Source of the DNA: Rhodospirillum sp.
GTDB taxonomy: Bacteria; Pseudomonadota; Alphaproteobacteria; Rhodospirillales; Rhodospirillaceae
NCBI GenBank assembly: GCA_021741145.1
Contig: JAIOYK010000035.1
Span: 1-59,311, forward strand
DNA: 59,311 nucleotides
Direction: 5' to 3'
Positions 24,417 through 33,427 of the stretch are shown here, one piece after another; position 1 is the first letter of the stretch; every line of letters starts with the position of its first letter. Made by a program: the position numbers and the translations under genes. The notes beneath the pieces are model-generated. The model was given only the letters and a program-made list of their open reading frames with translations. It searched no databases and had not been told where the DNA came from.

Positions 24417-25700
24417 TTAGGCGGTCATCATGGCGAGGTACTTGCGGTAGGCGGCGCGCATGCCCGTTTCCGAGCAGACGGCTCCAGCTACGTTTCCGTC
24501 GGCGCTGGTCTTCAGTTTGCTTTGCCCGCGATTGACCAGGATCCACTCGTCGGGGCCGGCGTAGGAGCCCTTCTGGACCCGTTCCCAGGCCTCCGCGTCG
24601 TCGGGGGTGCCGAAGCCCATGGGTCCCTGGAAATGTTCGTGCAGGCGCATGCGCAGCTGGTTGAAGGCCGCCGGGGCGCCATCGCCGCCGATCGCGACAT
24701 GGTGGATTTCCGTTTCTTCCACCGAGATGGGACGCAGCACCCGGAAGAAAGCCATGGAGCAGGCGACATTGGGGAAGAGGTTGAGATTGAAGCCGGATCC
24801 GCCGACGGCCCGCACGAGGCGTTTGATCTCGGCCTCGTCCTTTCCTTCCTTTGCCAGTTCAGCGGCGAAATCCTTGAACCGGTCGGGGATGGGGGCGTCC
24901 AGGTTGTCCTCCAGGTCGACCAGTTCGGGGATCATGACCATGACGCTATGGCCATTGCCCAGATCCTCGACAAAGCCGTCGCCGTCGAGGAAGTCGAAAA
25001 CCTGACTGGTCTGGGCGTCCAGGGAACTGACGAAGGACTTGTGAACCACCGGGAAATGGTAGGCGTCGGTGGTGTTCTCCAATTGGATCTTCCAGTTGCC
25101 GGGGAAACGGAAGCGGTGGTCGCCCAGCACCTTGATGGGGTAGCCGCCGCCCTGCTTCATGAACAGGTCCATCCACTTCTTGGCGCCGCCCAGGAAATCG
25201 GTCAGGGGGATCATGTCCGCCTTCAGGGTGGCGAAGATCATGCCGTTGTAGGTTTCGTGGCGCACGCGGACCAGGGGGAAGTCCTGCTTTTCTAGGACCC
25301 CGTCGTACTCATCGGCCTTGGGGATGGCGCGCAGTTCTCCGTCCAGGGCGTAGCCCCAGCCGTGGTAGGGACAGACAAAGCTGCGGGTCTTGCCGCGTTT
25401 GCCCTCGCAGACGGTGGCGGCCCGGTGGCGGCAGCGGTTCAGCAGGACGTGGATCTCGCCCTTGCGGTCCCGGCTGACGATCACCGGCTGCTTACCGATA
25501 TGGGCGGTTTTATAGCTTCCGGTGTCTGGAACTTCGCTTTCATGGCCAACCCAGACCCAGGTGTTGTTGAACACCTTGTCCAGTTCGGCCTGGAAAATGG
25601 TCGGATCCGAATAGAGGGTGGAGTGAACCCGGTCTTCTTGGACCAGGCCGGTGATGTCCACGTCGGGGACGTTGCGACGGCAGGTGTGGTTCTCGGTCAT
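24417..25700 (-). CDS. iacC: Rieske aromatic dioxygenase alpha subunit, IacC-like
   Basis: This 427-residue protein has Rieske [2Fe-2S] ligands C90/H92 and C110/H113 (CRHR and CPYHGW). Mononuclear iron ligands fit D212, H215 and H220 in TTDAYHFPVVH, and FNLNLFPN occurs further on. In published iac schemes IacC/IacD with IacF turns the dioxindole-3-acetate intermediate into catechol. It requires molecular oxygen, which matters given the FNR-type boxes nearby. Its start ATG at 25700 follows the iacH stop by 42 bp. Confidence 0.9.
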   Translation of the reverse strand: MTENHTCRRNVPDVDITGLVQEDRVHSTLYSDPTIFQAELDKVFNNTWVWVGHESEVPDTGSYKTAHIGKQPVIVSRDRKGEIHVLLNRCRHRAATVCEGKRGKTRSFVCPYHGWGYALDGELRAIPKADEYDGVLEKQDFPLVRVRHETYNGMIFATLKADMIPLTDFLGGAKKWMDLFMKQGGGYPIKVLGDHRFRFPGNWKIQLENTTDAYHFPVVHKSFVSSLDAQTSQVFDFLDGDGFVEDLGNGHSVMVMIPELVDLEDNLDAPIPDRFKDFAAELAKEGKDEAEIKRLVRAVGGSGFNLNLFPNVACSMAFFRVLRPISVEETEIHHVAIGGDGAPAAFNQLRMRLHEHFQGPMGFGTPDDAEAWERVQKGSYAGPDEWILVNRGQSKLKTSADGNVAGAVCSETGMRAAYRKYLAMMTA

Positions 25701-25742
25701 GGTGCGTCTCTCGGTTTCGGGATGACGAAAAAGGAAGTGGGA

Positions 25743-26879
25743 TTACAGGCCCAGGGGTGTCGCCAACCGCTGTCCCAGGGCGCAAAGGGCGGCTTCGCCC
25801 CCCTTGCGGCCGACCAGTTGCAGGCTGACGGGTTTGCCGCCCGCGGGCGGCAGGGGAAGGACCAGGGCCGGGTGGCCGGACAGGTTGAACGGACGGATCA
25901 GCAGGGAGGCCCGCAGGTCGGTCTTGCCCGCCCGGGCCTCGGCGACGGTCATGGGGAAGCCGGGCAGGGTTGGCAGGGCGAGCGCGTCGACCCCGGCGAG
26001 CGCGGTGTCCACTTCATCGGTGAAGCGGGCGCGGATCGCCTCGGCCTCGGCGAGGGCGTCCGGCGTGGTCGACGCCGCCCTTTTTAAGCGGGCCTCCACG
26101 TCGGGACCCAGCAGGCCGGAGTCCGCGAACGCTCCAAAGGCACGCCAGTTCTCTGCGTTGATGACCGTCAGGCCCGCGGCGAAGGCGTCTTCAAGGGACG
26201 GGAGGGAAACGACCGTGGTCTCCGCGCCGGAGGCCGCGAGGACCCGGCCGATCGCGGCGAGGATGACCGGGTTGGCCTCCACCTCCGGCAGCCCCAGGCG
26301 GAGGACGCCGCTGGACGGGTGCTCTGGTCGGAAGGTGGGATCCATCATGGTCATGGCGGTAATCAGACCGTCCATGGTGGCGGCCAAGGGGCCGACGCAG
26401 TCCAGGGAGCTTTCCGCGGGCGCCACGCCCTTTCGGCTGATCCGGCCGTGGGTGGGCTTCAGGCCGAAGAGGCCGCAGTGGGCCGCGGGCATGCGCACGG
26501 ATCCCCCCGTGTCGGTACCAAGGCCGAAATCCACCAGTCCGGCGGCCACGGCCGCGGCCGAGCCGCTGGAGGAGCCTCCGGGAACCAGATCCGGGAAGGC
26601 TGGATTGGGCGCCGTGCCCGCCCAGTCGTTGATCCCGGTCATGCCGAAGGCCAGTTCGTGCAGGGTCGTCTTGCCGACGATCCGCCCCCCCGCCGTCAGA
26701 ATGGAGTGAACCACAGCGGCATGCTCCCCGGCCGCCGGTGCCTCGGCGAAGGCCCGGCTGCCGCTCTGGGTGGGGTACCCCGCGATGTCGATGGTGTCCT
26801 TTATCGCCCAGGTTCGTCCCCCTTCGGGGCCCAGGTCCGTGGCGCGGACGAAGCACGCGTTGAAAATATCCTGATCCAA
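25743..26879 (-). CDS. iacH: Amidase-signature hydrolase, IacH-like
   Basis: This 378-residue amidase-signature enzyme has a Ser-cisSer-Lys triad visible as K27 (WAIKDT), the GGSSSGSAAAVAAG motif at 101-114 and nucleophile Ser in GTDTGGSVRMPA at about 127. In iac clusters IacH is dispensable or accessory and its exact reaction is unclear. The likely start is TTG at 26879: an in-frame TAA lies five codons upstream and the first internal ATG is at residue 80. It is the first gene of the operon and divergent from iacR. Confidence 0.82.
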   Translation of the reverse strand: MDQDIFNACFVRATDLGPEGGRTWAIKDTIDIAGYPTQSGSRAFAEAPAAGEHAAVVHSILTAGGRIVGKTTLHELAFGMTGINDWAGTAPNPAFPDLVPGGSSSGSAAAVAAGLVDFGLGTDTGGSVRMPAAHCGLFGLKPTHGRISRKGVAPAESSLDCVGPLAATMDGLITAMTMMDPTFRPEHPSSGVLRLGLPEVEANPVILAAIGRVLAASGAETTVVSLPSLEDAFAAGLTVINAENWRAFGAFADSGLLGPDVEARLKRAASTTPDALAEAEAIRARFTDEVDTALAGVDALALPTLPGFPMTVAEARAGKTDLRASLLIRPFNLSGHPALVLPLPPAGGKPVSLQLVGRKGGEAALCALGQRLATPLGL

Positions 26880-26970
26880 GGCCTTTTCCCGTCTTTATCT
26901 GTCCGCCTCCTGGTCGCGGAAGGGAAGCGAATTGGTCGTGGAGGGGGGGAAGCCGAGGGCCTCCCGATTT

Positions 26971-26984
26971 TTGATTTCGATCAA
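26971..26984. promoter_or_regulatory. FNR box, perfect consensus
   Basis: TTGATTTCGATCAA is a perfect TTGAT-N4-ATCAA FNR/Anr consensus, 92 bp upstream of the iacH start. Family knowledge predicts control by a low-oxygen FNR-type regulator. Whether it activates or represses cannot be read. Confidence 0.55.
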
Positions 26985-27003
26985 AATTGTTCTCCAAAAT
27001 CAC

Positions 27004-27015
27004 TTGAAAAGTCAA
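27004..27015. promoter_or_regulatory. TTGAA-AA-GTCAA site near iacH/iacR
   Basis: The second copy of the site seen at 22832-22843, with the same AATCACTTGAA left flank. It lies 125 bp upstream of iacH and 20 bp from the FNR box. Confidence 0.4.
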
Positions 27016-27320
27016 CTAAAAGGCAAAAATAATTAAGTGAAAAAAAACAAAGAGGTAGCGTGTTGACCGCACAAATTTTGTGGAAATTTTCTGGCTAGAA
27101 CGACCTGGTTCAAGACGGGGGGGACGGAGGGTCCATTGGGGGCATCGCGAGGGACGCCCTAAACCGCGACTCAGACGAGACTTCGCCGAGTTTTCTGTAA
27201 ATTGCTGAAATATAGGAAAAATATGGGCGTGAAATTGATTCCGATGATCAGTGAATTCCTCTAGGGTCCTCCGGCCCCTCACACGGAGTGGGACGGGTCA
27301 TGCTTCACGCGGACTCTGGA

Positions 27321-27346
27321 GGATTCGGTCTGGCCCGGATTCGGTC
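27321..27346. repeat. Two direct GGATTCGGTC repeats before iacR
   Basis: GGATTCGGTC occurs at 27321-27330 and 27337-27346, 16 bp apart, ending 19 bp before the iacR ATG. The position suits an autoregulatory operator, though chance cannot be excluded. Confidence 0.3.
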
Positions 27347-27365
27347 AGGAAGGAAAGAGGGACGG

Positions 27366-27839
27366 ATGGCGACGGGAAAGCGGGTGACAAGCAAGTATTA
27401 TCCCGGCGGCGAGGACTTCGAGGTGACGGAGTTCCCCTTTTATTGGATCACCCGGCTGCATGCCAAGTACGGCCTGGAGCTGGAAAAGAAGCTGAAGGTC
27501 GTCGGCCTGGATGTGTCTCGCTGGCGGGTCGCCATGCTTCTGCGCGCCTATGGGGAGATGAGCATCTCGCGCATCGCCGAGGAGGCCCATGGCAAGTTGC
27601 CCACCGTTACCAAGATCGTTTATCGGATGCAGGACGAGGGCCTTGTGCTGATTCGCCAGTCCCAATCCGATGGGCGCATCAGCGAGGTGAGTTTGACCGC
27701 CCGGGGCGCGGAGGTGGTGGACCAAGTCAATGGGTCCACCAAGGACCTGTTCAAGCGGCTGTTCAAGGGCGTGAGCGAAGCCCAGATCCGGCGATTGAAT
27801 GAAACCTTGGCCCTGTTGCTTGGAAATCTCTCCGACTAG
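27366..27839 (+). CDS. iacR: MarR-family regulator IacR-like (paralogue 2)
   Basis: This 157-residue MarR protein has FPFYWITR at the N terminus, GLDVSRWRVAMLL, a KLPTVTKIVYRMQDEGL recognition helix and a DGRISEVSLTARG wing. It is divergent from iacH, the usual place for an iac regulator, and lacks the N- and C-terminal extensions of the paralogue at 15630. MarR regulators in auxin-degradation loci respond to indole-3-acetate. The ATG at 27366 has GGAAAGAGGG upstream; the frame is open to 27288 but without family similarity. Confidence 0.85.
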   Translation: MATGKRVTSKYYPGGEDFEVTEFPFYWITRLHAKYGLELEKKLKVVGLDVSRWRVAMLLRAYGEMSISRIAEEAHGKLPTVTKIVYRMQDEGLVLIRQSQSDGRISEVSLTARGAEVVDQVNGSTKDLFKRLFKGVSEAQIRRLNETLALLLGNLSD

Positions 27840-27859
27840 AGCTGTCCTCACGCCGGGTT

Positions 27860-28609
27860 TCAGCGAAGGCGGCAGTCGAAGAGAATGTCGCTGCCCAGGC
27901 TGTAAACACGCGTCACGGGCCGTTTGGCGTCCGAGAGCCGATCAATCGGCGCCAAGCTGATCCCGTTCGGCCCGGACCCGATGATGATCGGCGATACGGT
28001 CACATGGAGCCGGTCGACATGACCCGCGTCGACGAACCGGGCAATCGTCCTGGCTCCCCCTTCGACAAGCACCCGCCGAAGACCAAGCTCCGCGAGCGCC
28101 GTCAGAATGGCGCCGGGACTGAGGCCATTGGTGTCGTCCAGCCGAATGACCTCCGCATTGGCCAATGTATCGGTGGGAGCCGCCCAGCTCTGGAAAACAA
28201 TCACCGGCGCACCGTCATCATGAAAGAGCCTCTCCTTGCCTGTCAGCACCCCATGGCAATCAATCACGACCCGGACGGGGTCCGGTCCGTGGACCATGCG
28301 CACGGACAGGCGTGGATCGTCGGATGTCACGGTGGTTACGCCGACGATGACGGCATCGACCAACGCGCGACAGCGGTGGAGATGGGCCAGTCCGTCCGAA
28401 CCCGACACATCGCGGGCGTCGCCCGTCGGTGTCGCGATCCGTCCGTCAAGGGATTGGCCGACCTGCGCAAGGACAAAGGGGCCCTTGGCGCCAGCGATTG
28501 GCGCGTAAACGCGCATGGCGGGATCGCCACCGGATTCGACGCTGGACAGCCCGTCCCGAAGGGCAAGGAGCTTTGCCCACGTTGAATCGGTGACATCAAT
28601 CATCCGCAT
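27860..28609 (-). CDS. RibD C-terminal-type (DHFR-fold) reductase
   Basis: This 249-residue protein has the RibD C-terminal domain: FVLAQVGQSLDGRIATPTG, a DAVIVGVTTVTSDDPRLSVR stretch, and RRVLVEGGARTIARFVDAG as the NADPH-binding signature. There is no deaminase half, so it is a stand-alone reductase like those of some riboflavin or other pyrimidine-type pathways. The start is ATG 28609, preceded by AGGA; the frame continues to 29014 but overlaps the next gene. It converges on iacR, 20 bp away. A link with flavin supply for IacA is speculative. Confidence 0.8.
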   Translation of the reverse strand: MRMIDVTDSTWAKLLALRDGLSSVESGGDPAMRVYAPIAGAKGPFVLAQVGQSLDGRIATPTGDARDVSGSDGLAHLHRCRALVDAVIVGVTTVTSDDPRLSVRMVHGPDPVRVVIDCHGVLTGKERLFHDDGAPVIVFQSWAAPTDTLANAEVIRLDDTNGLSPGAILTALAELGLRRVLVEGGARTIARFVDAGHVDRLHVTVSPIIIGSGPNGISLAPIDRLSDAKRPVTRVYSLGSDILFDCRLR

Positions 28610-28794
28610 GGCCGATCCTAGAGTGTCCGGTGGAGGGTATGATCTCGCTTGATAAGATGATGAACCAACACCGCGCCCCCATGGAACGCGAAATGCGCGA
28701 TCAAGACCCACGGACTCAAAACGTGAATGCCCGAACGCGCCGAGGCCCGGTCCTTGCGTCCCAGTCTTCGAGGCCCCGTCCTTGCGTCCCCGCC

Positions 28795-29421
28795 CTAGCG
28801 CGCCGCGCCTGTCTCCTTCGCGAGGTCGCGGACACGCGCGAGGGCCGCGTCCCTGTCGGCGCATTCGTTGGGGGAGGACACGGGGCCGGGGGGTTCGCCG
28901 AACCGGACCACGCCCGAAGACCGTTGAATGGCCGTTTTCTTGCCCCGATGGGCGAAGGCGACCCAAGCCTCCGGCCAGACCTTGCAGTCCTTGAAGTTGA
29001 CGATGATGAACCACCGCTTCCCGGTGGCTTCCAAGGTGCGATCGACCACGTCGTGGAAGGCGGTTACGACTTCCGTATCGCTGAAGACCACGTCGGAAAA
29101 GTCCACCTCCACCACGTCCAGGCCCGGTTCATCCAGGAAATGAATCCGGGCGAGCCAATCCTTGTCCTTCTCCTCCTGTTCCTTTTGGCGCTTCGAGGCG
29201 GCGTAGACACTTTCGCTCAGGTGGGAGATCCCATGCTCCAGCCGCGCGCATCCCGCCAGGGCGGAATTGACGAAGCGCAACCGCTCTTCCTCCGTCAAGT
29301 CGGCGTGGTCGCGGAGAATTTCCAAGGCTCCGCGAACCGCCGTGATCGGGGAAATGAAGTCCTTCTCGAGTGTCGTGCTCAAGGCAATCGTCGCGCCTTT
29401 CCCCGCTCCTGTCACCGTCAT
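28795..29421 (-). CDS. Degenerate HisKA-type dimerisation plus STAS-like protein
   Basis: This 208-residue soluble protein has an N-terminal helical hairpin that aligns with histidine-kinase HisKA domains (EKDFISPITAVRGALEIL) but carries Lys where the phospho-acceptor His should be. No ATPase domain follows. After a charged linker (SKRQKEQEEKDKD) comes an alpha/beta domain with WFIIVNFKDCKVWPEAWVAFA, resembling STAS-type or similar small domains. It probably acts as a phospho-independent scaffold or anti-regulator. Its start ATG at 29421 lies 20 bp after the livF-like stop, so it may be the last gene of the transporter operon. Confidence 0.6.
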   Translation of the reverse strand: MTVTGAGKGATIALSTTLEKDFISPITAVRGALEILRDHADLTEEERLRFVNSALAGCARLEHGISHLSESVYAASKRQKEQEEKDKDWLARIHFLDEPGLDVVEVDFSDVVFSDTEVVTAFHDVVDRTLEATGKRWFIIVNFKDCKVWPEAWVAFAHRGKKTAIQRSSGVVRFGEPPGPVSSPNECADRDAALARVRDLAKETGAAR

Positions 29422-29440
29422 GGTCAACGGGCCCAGCCGG

Positions 29441-30280
29441 TTAGATGGCGAGATATTGCTGGCGCAAATCGGCGTTGTCGAGCACGTCCTGCGCGACTCC
29501 ATCGAAAACCACTTGTCCCATGTCGAGGATGATCGCCCGGTCCGCCAGGTGAAGGGCGGCGATGGCGTTCTGTTCCACGATCACGGTGGTGATGCCCAGG
29601 TTCTTGATTTGCTCGAGGGTGCGTTCGATCTCCTGCACGATCACCGGAGCCAGACCCTCGTAAGGTTCGTCGAGCAGCAGCAATTTCACGTCCCGGGCCA
29701 GGGTCCTGCCAATGGCCAGCATCTGCTGTTCCCCGCCCGACAGGGTGGTTCCCTCCTGGTTTCGGCGCTCTCCCAGGCGCGGGAACAGCTCGTAAATGCG
29801 CTCAATGGACCAACCGATGGGCGGCGCGATCTGGGCCAGTTGGAGGTTCTCCTCCACCGTGAGCCCCTGGATGATCCGCCGGTCCTCGGGCACCAAGCCG
29901 ATGCCCAATTGGGCCGCCTGAAAGGCCTTCATGGTGTGCAGCGGTTTATGGTCGAGCCAGATTTCTCCATGGCGGAGCTCTGGATCGGCCAGCCGAGCGA
30001 GGGTCCGCAGAGTCGATGTCTTGCCCGCGCCATTGCGGCCCAGCAGGGCGACGATTTCACCCTCGCGGATATCGAAACTGACGCCCTGAACGATATAGCT
30101 TTCGTTGTAATAGGCGTGAATGTCCCAGCAGGAAAAGAACGCGGCCTGTCCGCCCTTGGACGTGACCGGCTTCTTGCCCGGCGCCTTGCCCGCGTAGATC
30201 GTGTCGCCCAAGAGGGTTTGGGGGCTCTGTTCCATGGTGGTCTCCTGTGGCGCGGTGTCGCTCAAGGTGGGGCTGGTCAT
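29441..30280 (-). CDS. livF: Branched-chain-type ABC transporter ATP-binding protein (LivF-like)
   Basis: This ABC ATPase has Walker A GRNGAGKTS, signature LSGGEQQ and Walker B LLLLDEP, of the LivF class. It carries an unusual extension of about 60 residues before the ABC domain. The ATG at 30280 overlaps the livG stop (ATGA) and has GGAGGGG upstream; a second ATG at 30235 with AGGAGA is an equally good start and would remove 15 residues. It works with LivG on the LivHM channel. Confidence 0.88.
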   Translation of the reverse strand: MTSPTLSDTAPQETTMEQSPQTLLGDTIYAGKAPGKKPVTSKGGQAAFFSCWDIHAYYNESYIVQGVSFDIREGEIVALLGRNGAGKTSTLRTLARLADPELRHGEIWLDHKPLHTMKAFQAAQLGIGLVPEDRRIIQGLTVEENLQLAQIAPPIGWSIERIYELFPRLGERRNQEGTTLSGGEQQMLAIGRTLARDVKLLLLDEPYEGLAPVIVQEIERTLEQIKNLGITTVIVEQNAIAALHLADRAIILDMGQVVFDGVAQDVLDNADLRQQYLAI

Positions 30281-31032
30281 AGGTGGGCCCCTCCCAGATA
30301 GGCTTCCTGGACACGGGGGTTGCCTTTGATGTTTTCGGGCAGGTCCTCGACGATCACCGTGCCCTGGGCGAGCACGCTGATCTTGTTGGCGAGCGAGAAC
30401 ACCACATGCATGTCGTGTTCGATGACCACCATGGTCATGCCGCGGTCGGCGATTTTTTTCATCAGATCGATGGTGTTGTTGGTGTCGGCCCGGGCCATGC
30501 CCGCGGTCGGTTCGTCCAGCAACAGCAGTTTGGGTTGCTGCACCAGGCACATGGCCAGCTCCAGGCGCCGCTTATCGCCGCGTGAGAGCTGTCCGGCGAT
30601 GTGCTCGGCCTTTTCCGCCAGCCCCACGTCCTCGAGTTGGTGCATGGCCGCGTCGCGGATGTCGGCTTGACGGTCAACCAGGGGCCAGGCGTTCAGGCTG
30701 AAGGAGCCGTCGCGCTTCGCGAACGCGGGCAGCATCACATTGCGCAGCAAGGTCAGGTCGGCGAAGATTTCCGGTGTCTGGAAGACCCGACTGACACCGG
30801 CCTGATTGATTTCGTGCGGGGGCAAGCCCAAGAGGGATTTGCCGTCGAAGGTCACGCTTCCGGTGTCCGGGTCGAGACGACCGATGAAGCAGTTGAGCAG
30901 GGTCGACTTCCCCGCGCCGTTGGGGCCGATGATCGCGTGGACCGTTCCGGCTTCGACTTCGAGGTTCACCTTGTCCAGGGCCTGGAGACCGCCGAAGCGC
31001 TTGTTGACGTCCTTGACCGATAGAAGACTCAT
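30277..31032 (-). CDS. livG: Branched-chain-type ABC transporter ATP-binding protein (LivG-like)
   Basis: This 251-residue ABC ATPase has Walker A GPNGAGKST, signature LSRGDKRRLELAM (the variant usual in LivG) and Walker B LLLLDEPTAGM. It forms the heterodimeric motor with the LivF-like protein downstream. It begins 15 bp after the livM stop. Confidence 0.9.
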   Translation of the reverse strand: MSLLSVKDVNKRFGGLQALDKVNLEVEAGTVHAIIGPNGAGKSTLLNCFIGRLDPDTGSVTFDGKSLLGLPPHEINQAGVSRVFQTPEIFADLTLLRNVMLPAFAKRDGSFSLNAWPLVDRQADIRDAAMHQLEDVGLAEKAEHIAGQLSRGDKRRLELAMCLVQQPKLLLLDEPTAGMARADTNNTIDLMKKIADRGMTMVVIEHDMHVVFSLANKISVLAQGTVIVEDLPENIKGNPRVQEAYLGGAHL

Positions 31033-31047
31033 GGTTCCGCTCTCCCC

Positions 31048-32202
31048 CTACTCGGCCGGCGCGGATTTGGGAGATTTCCCATCGCCGCCGCCACCGCGGA
31101 ATAGTTTGCCGACACTGGTTCGAATGCGCTTCACACCCTCGATCAGACCACCGGGCAGGAAGATCACGATCAGCATGAACAGCGCGCCCAGGGTCAGGTT
31201 CCAGCCCTCGCCCACGAACAGGGAAGAGATGGACACCATGATCTCCCGCGCGGTATCGGGCAGGAAGTCAAAGACCTGATTGAGAATGCCATCGTTGAAG
31301 GCCGAGAAAATATTCTCGAAGTATTTGATGAAGGTCGCGCCGATCACCGGTCCCAACAGGGTCCCCGCCCCCCCCAGAATGGTCATCAGAACCACCTCGC
31401 CCGAAGCGGTCCACTGCATGCGCTCGGCCCCGGCCAGGGGGTCGGTGATCGCCAGCAGGCCTCCGGCCAGACCGGCGTACATGCCCGAAATGATGAAGGC
31501 GCTCAGAGCGTAGGGCCGGATGTTCAGGCCGGTATAGGCCATCCGGTTCTGGTTGGACTTCAGACCGCGCAGCATCAGCCCGAAGGGAGAGCGGAAAATG
31601 CGCAGGGAGAGGAAGAAACAGACGATCAGCAGCACGGCGCAGAAGTAGTAACCCGAATATCCCGTCATCTCGATCCCGAAGAGGTCCGACGGTGGCAGGA
31701 CCGCGCCGTAATCCCGGCCGAACATCATGTCGATGAGGCGGGGGTCGCTTTGGGCGAGTTGGAGGCCGGTCTCGCCGTTGGTGATGGGCGTCAGCACCGA
31801 GTATGCGAGGTTGTAGCTCATCTGGGCGAAGGCCAGGGTCAGGATGGAGAAGTAGATGCCCGTGCGGCGTAGGGAGATGAAGCCGATAGCCGCGGCGAAC
31901 AGGCCACCGAACAGGATGGCAAAGACCAGCGCGGGCAGGGGGTTCATGCTCAGCAGCTTGAAACACCAGACCGCCGAATAGGACCCGACACCCAGGAAGG
32001 CGGCATGGCCGAAGGACAGATATCCGGTCAGGCCGAACAGGATATTGAACCCCAAGGCGAAGATGCCATAGATGGCGAACTTCTGCAGAAGGTCCGGATA
32101 TCCGGCGCCGATCGGGGCGAAGAGTTGCGGAGCAAACAGAACCACCAGGACGAAGGCCCCCAGCAAGATCAGATCGCTCTTGTTCATGGCTTGGTTACCC
32201 AT
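31048..32202 (-). CDS. livM: Branched-chain-type ABC transporter permease (LivM-like)
   Basis: This 384-residue membrane protein has about nine helices and the LivM motif [18 protein letters not shown], with [19 protein letters not shown] before the last helices. Its ATG at 32202 lies 5 bp after the livH stop; an in-frame ATG at 32187 is possible. Confidence 0.9.
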   Translation of the reverse strand: MGNQAMNKSDLILLGAFVLVVLFAPQLFAPIGAGYPDLLQKFAIYGIFALGFNILFGLTGYLSFGHAAFLGVGSYSAVWCFKLLSMNPLPALVFAILFGGLFAAAIGFISLRRTGIYFSILTLAFAQMSYNLAYSVLTPITNGETGLQLAQSDPRLIDMMFGRDYGAVLPPSDLFGIEMTGYSGYYFCAVLLIVCFFLSLRIFRSPFGLMLRGLKSNQNRMAYTGLNIRPYALSAFIISGMYAGLAGGLLAITDPLAGAERMQWTASGEVVLMTILGGAGTLLGPVIGATFIKYFENIFSAFNDGILNQVFDFLPDTAREIMVSISSLFVGEGWNLTLGALFMLIVIFLPGGLIEGVKRIRTSVGKLFRGGGGDGKSPKSAPAE

Positions 32203-32207
32203 TCGAC

Positions 32208-33236
32208 TTAGTGCTCCATCACGCCCTTGCGACCCATCAACCCACGGGGGCGGACCAGCAGAATGCCGACGGCGATGAGATAGATGATGATCTGGTCAAT
32301 CCCGGGAAAGATGGCCTTCACCTCGTTCATGGAGGCGAAGCTTTGCAGGATACCCAGGGTGAATCCGGCGACCACGGCCCCGCTCAACGACCCCATGCCG
32401 CCGACAACGACGACCACGAAGCTGAGCACAAGGAAGTCCATGCCCATGTGATAATCCGGGCTGAGGATCGGGGTGTACATGACACCCGCCAGACCAGCGA
32501 CGACCGCGGCGAGCCCAAAGACGATGGTGAACCGTCGGTCGATGTCGATCCCCAGCAGGCCCACGGTTTCCCGGTCAGCCATGCCCGCGCGGACCACCAT
32601 GCCGAAGCTGGTGAATTGCAAAAAGGCCAGCACCGCGCCCACGATGGCCAGGGAGAACAGGAAGTACAGCAGACGCCAGGCCGGATAGACCACGCTCCCC
32701 GCGTCGAAACCGAGGGCTGCTCCGAAGTCGATCATGCCCATGGCCGCTTCCGGAGCGGGCAAGGGAATGGGATTGGCCCCGAAAAAGGACCGGATGATTT
32801 CCTGCAGCACGATGGCCAGACCGAAGGTCACCAGGATCTGGTCGGCATGGGGGCGCCGGTAGAAAAACCGGATCAACCCCCGCTCCATGACGATGCCCAA
32901 CAGCAGCATCACGGGAATGGCGATCAGGATTGACAGAGGCACCGAATAGTCCAGCAGGGTCGCGCCGAAGTCTCCGAACCAAGCCTCCACATAGGGCACG
33001 CGGATTTCCATGGGTGTGCCCCAGGCGGTCATCTGGGTGGGGTCGATGGAAATTTTTTGCATGGTGAGCAGGGCCTTGAAGGCCACCGCGCAAAAGGCGC
33101 CGAGCATGAACAGCGCCCCGTGGGCAAAGTTCACGACGCCCAGGGTGCCGAAGATAATGGTCAAGCCGAGCGCGATAAGGGCATAAGCGCCGCCCTTGTC
33201 GAGCCCGTTGAGAATTTGCAGCAGGATCGCGTCCAT
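32208..33236 (-). CDS. livH: Branched-chain-type ABC transporter permease (LivH-like)
   Basis: This 342-residue membrane protein has about eight helices and LivH hallmarks [22 protein letters not shown] and [14 protein letters not shown]. The ATG at 33236 starts the first helix; the frame is open to 33344 in a G/C-rich segment that looks non-coding. About 190 bp separate it from the binding-protein gene. Confidence 0.88.
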   Translation of the reverse strand: MDAILLQILNGLDKGGAYALIALGLTIIFGTLGVVNFAHGALFMLGAFCAVAFKALLTMQKISIDPTQMTAWGTPMEIRVPYVEAWFGDFGATLLDYSVPLSILIAIPVMLLLGIVMERGLIRFFYRRPHADQILVTFGLAIVLQEIIRSFFGANPIPLPAPEAAMGMIDFGAALGFDAGSVVYPAWRLLYFLFSLAIVGAVLAFLQFTSFGMVVRAGMADRETVGLLGIDIDRRFTIVFGLAAVVAGLAGVMYTPILSPDYHMGMDFLVLSFVVVVVGGMGSLSGAVVAGFTLGILQSFASMNEVKAIFPGIDQIIIYLIAVGILLVRPRGLMGRKGVMEH

Positions 33237-33427
33237 GTGACATCGGTTCCGGATTCGAGATCGGAAATCTGGACCGTCGACCGCCCCGCTCCGCCCGCGC
33301 CATTCGTATGAGCGAAAGGAAAGGGGCGGGGCGGGGCGGTCCAACAGGTCGGCGAAGGTCGAACGGCGGTGCGACGCGCGGGAAGGGGGTCCGGCGAACC
33401 GGCCCCGCGCGTCACCCCGAAGCGGGA

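Larger units (their letters stand above)
26880..27365. other. Divergent iacH/iacR control region
   Basis: This is an AT-rich stretch (26970-27250) without a credible gene. It holds an FNR-type box (26971-26984), a TTGAA-N2-GTCAA site (27004-27015) and two direct GGATTCGGTC repeats close to iacR. Both iacH and iacR promoters should lie here. Confidence 0.6.
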
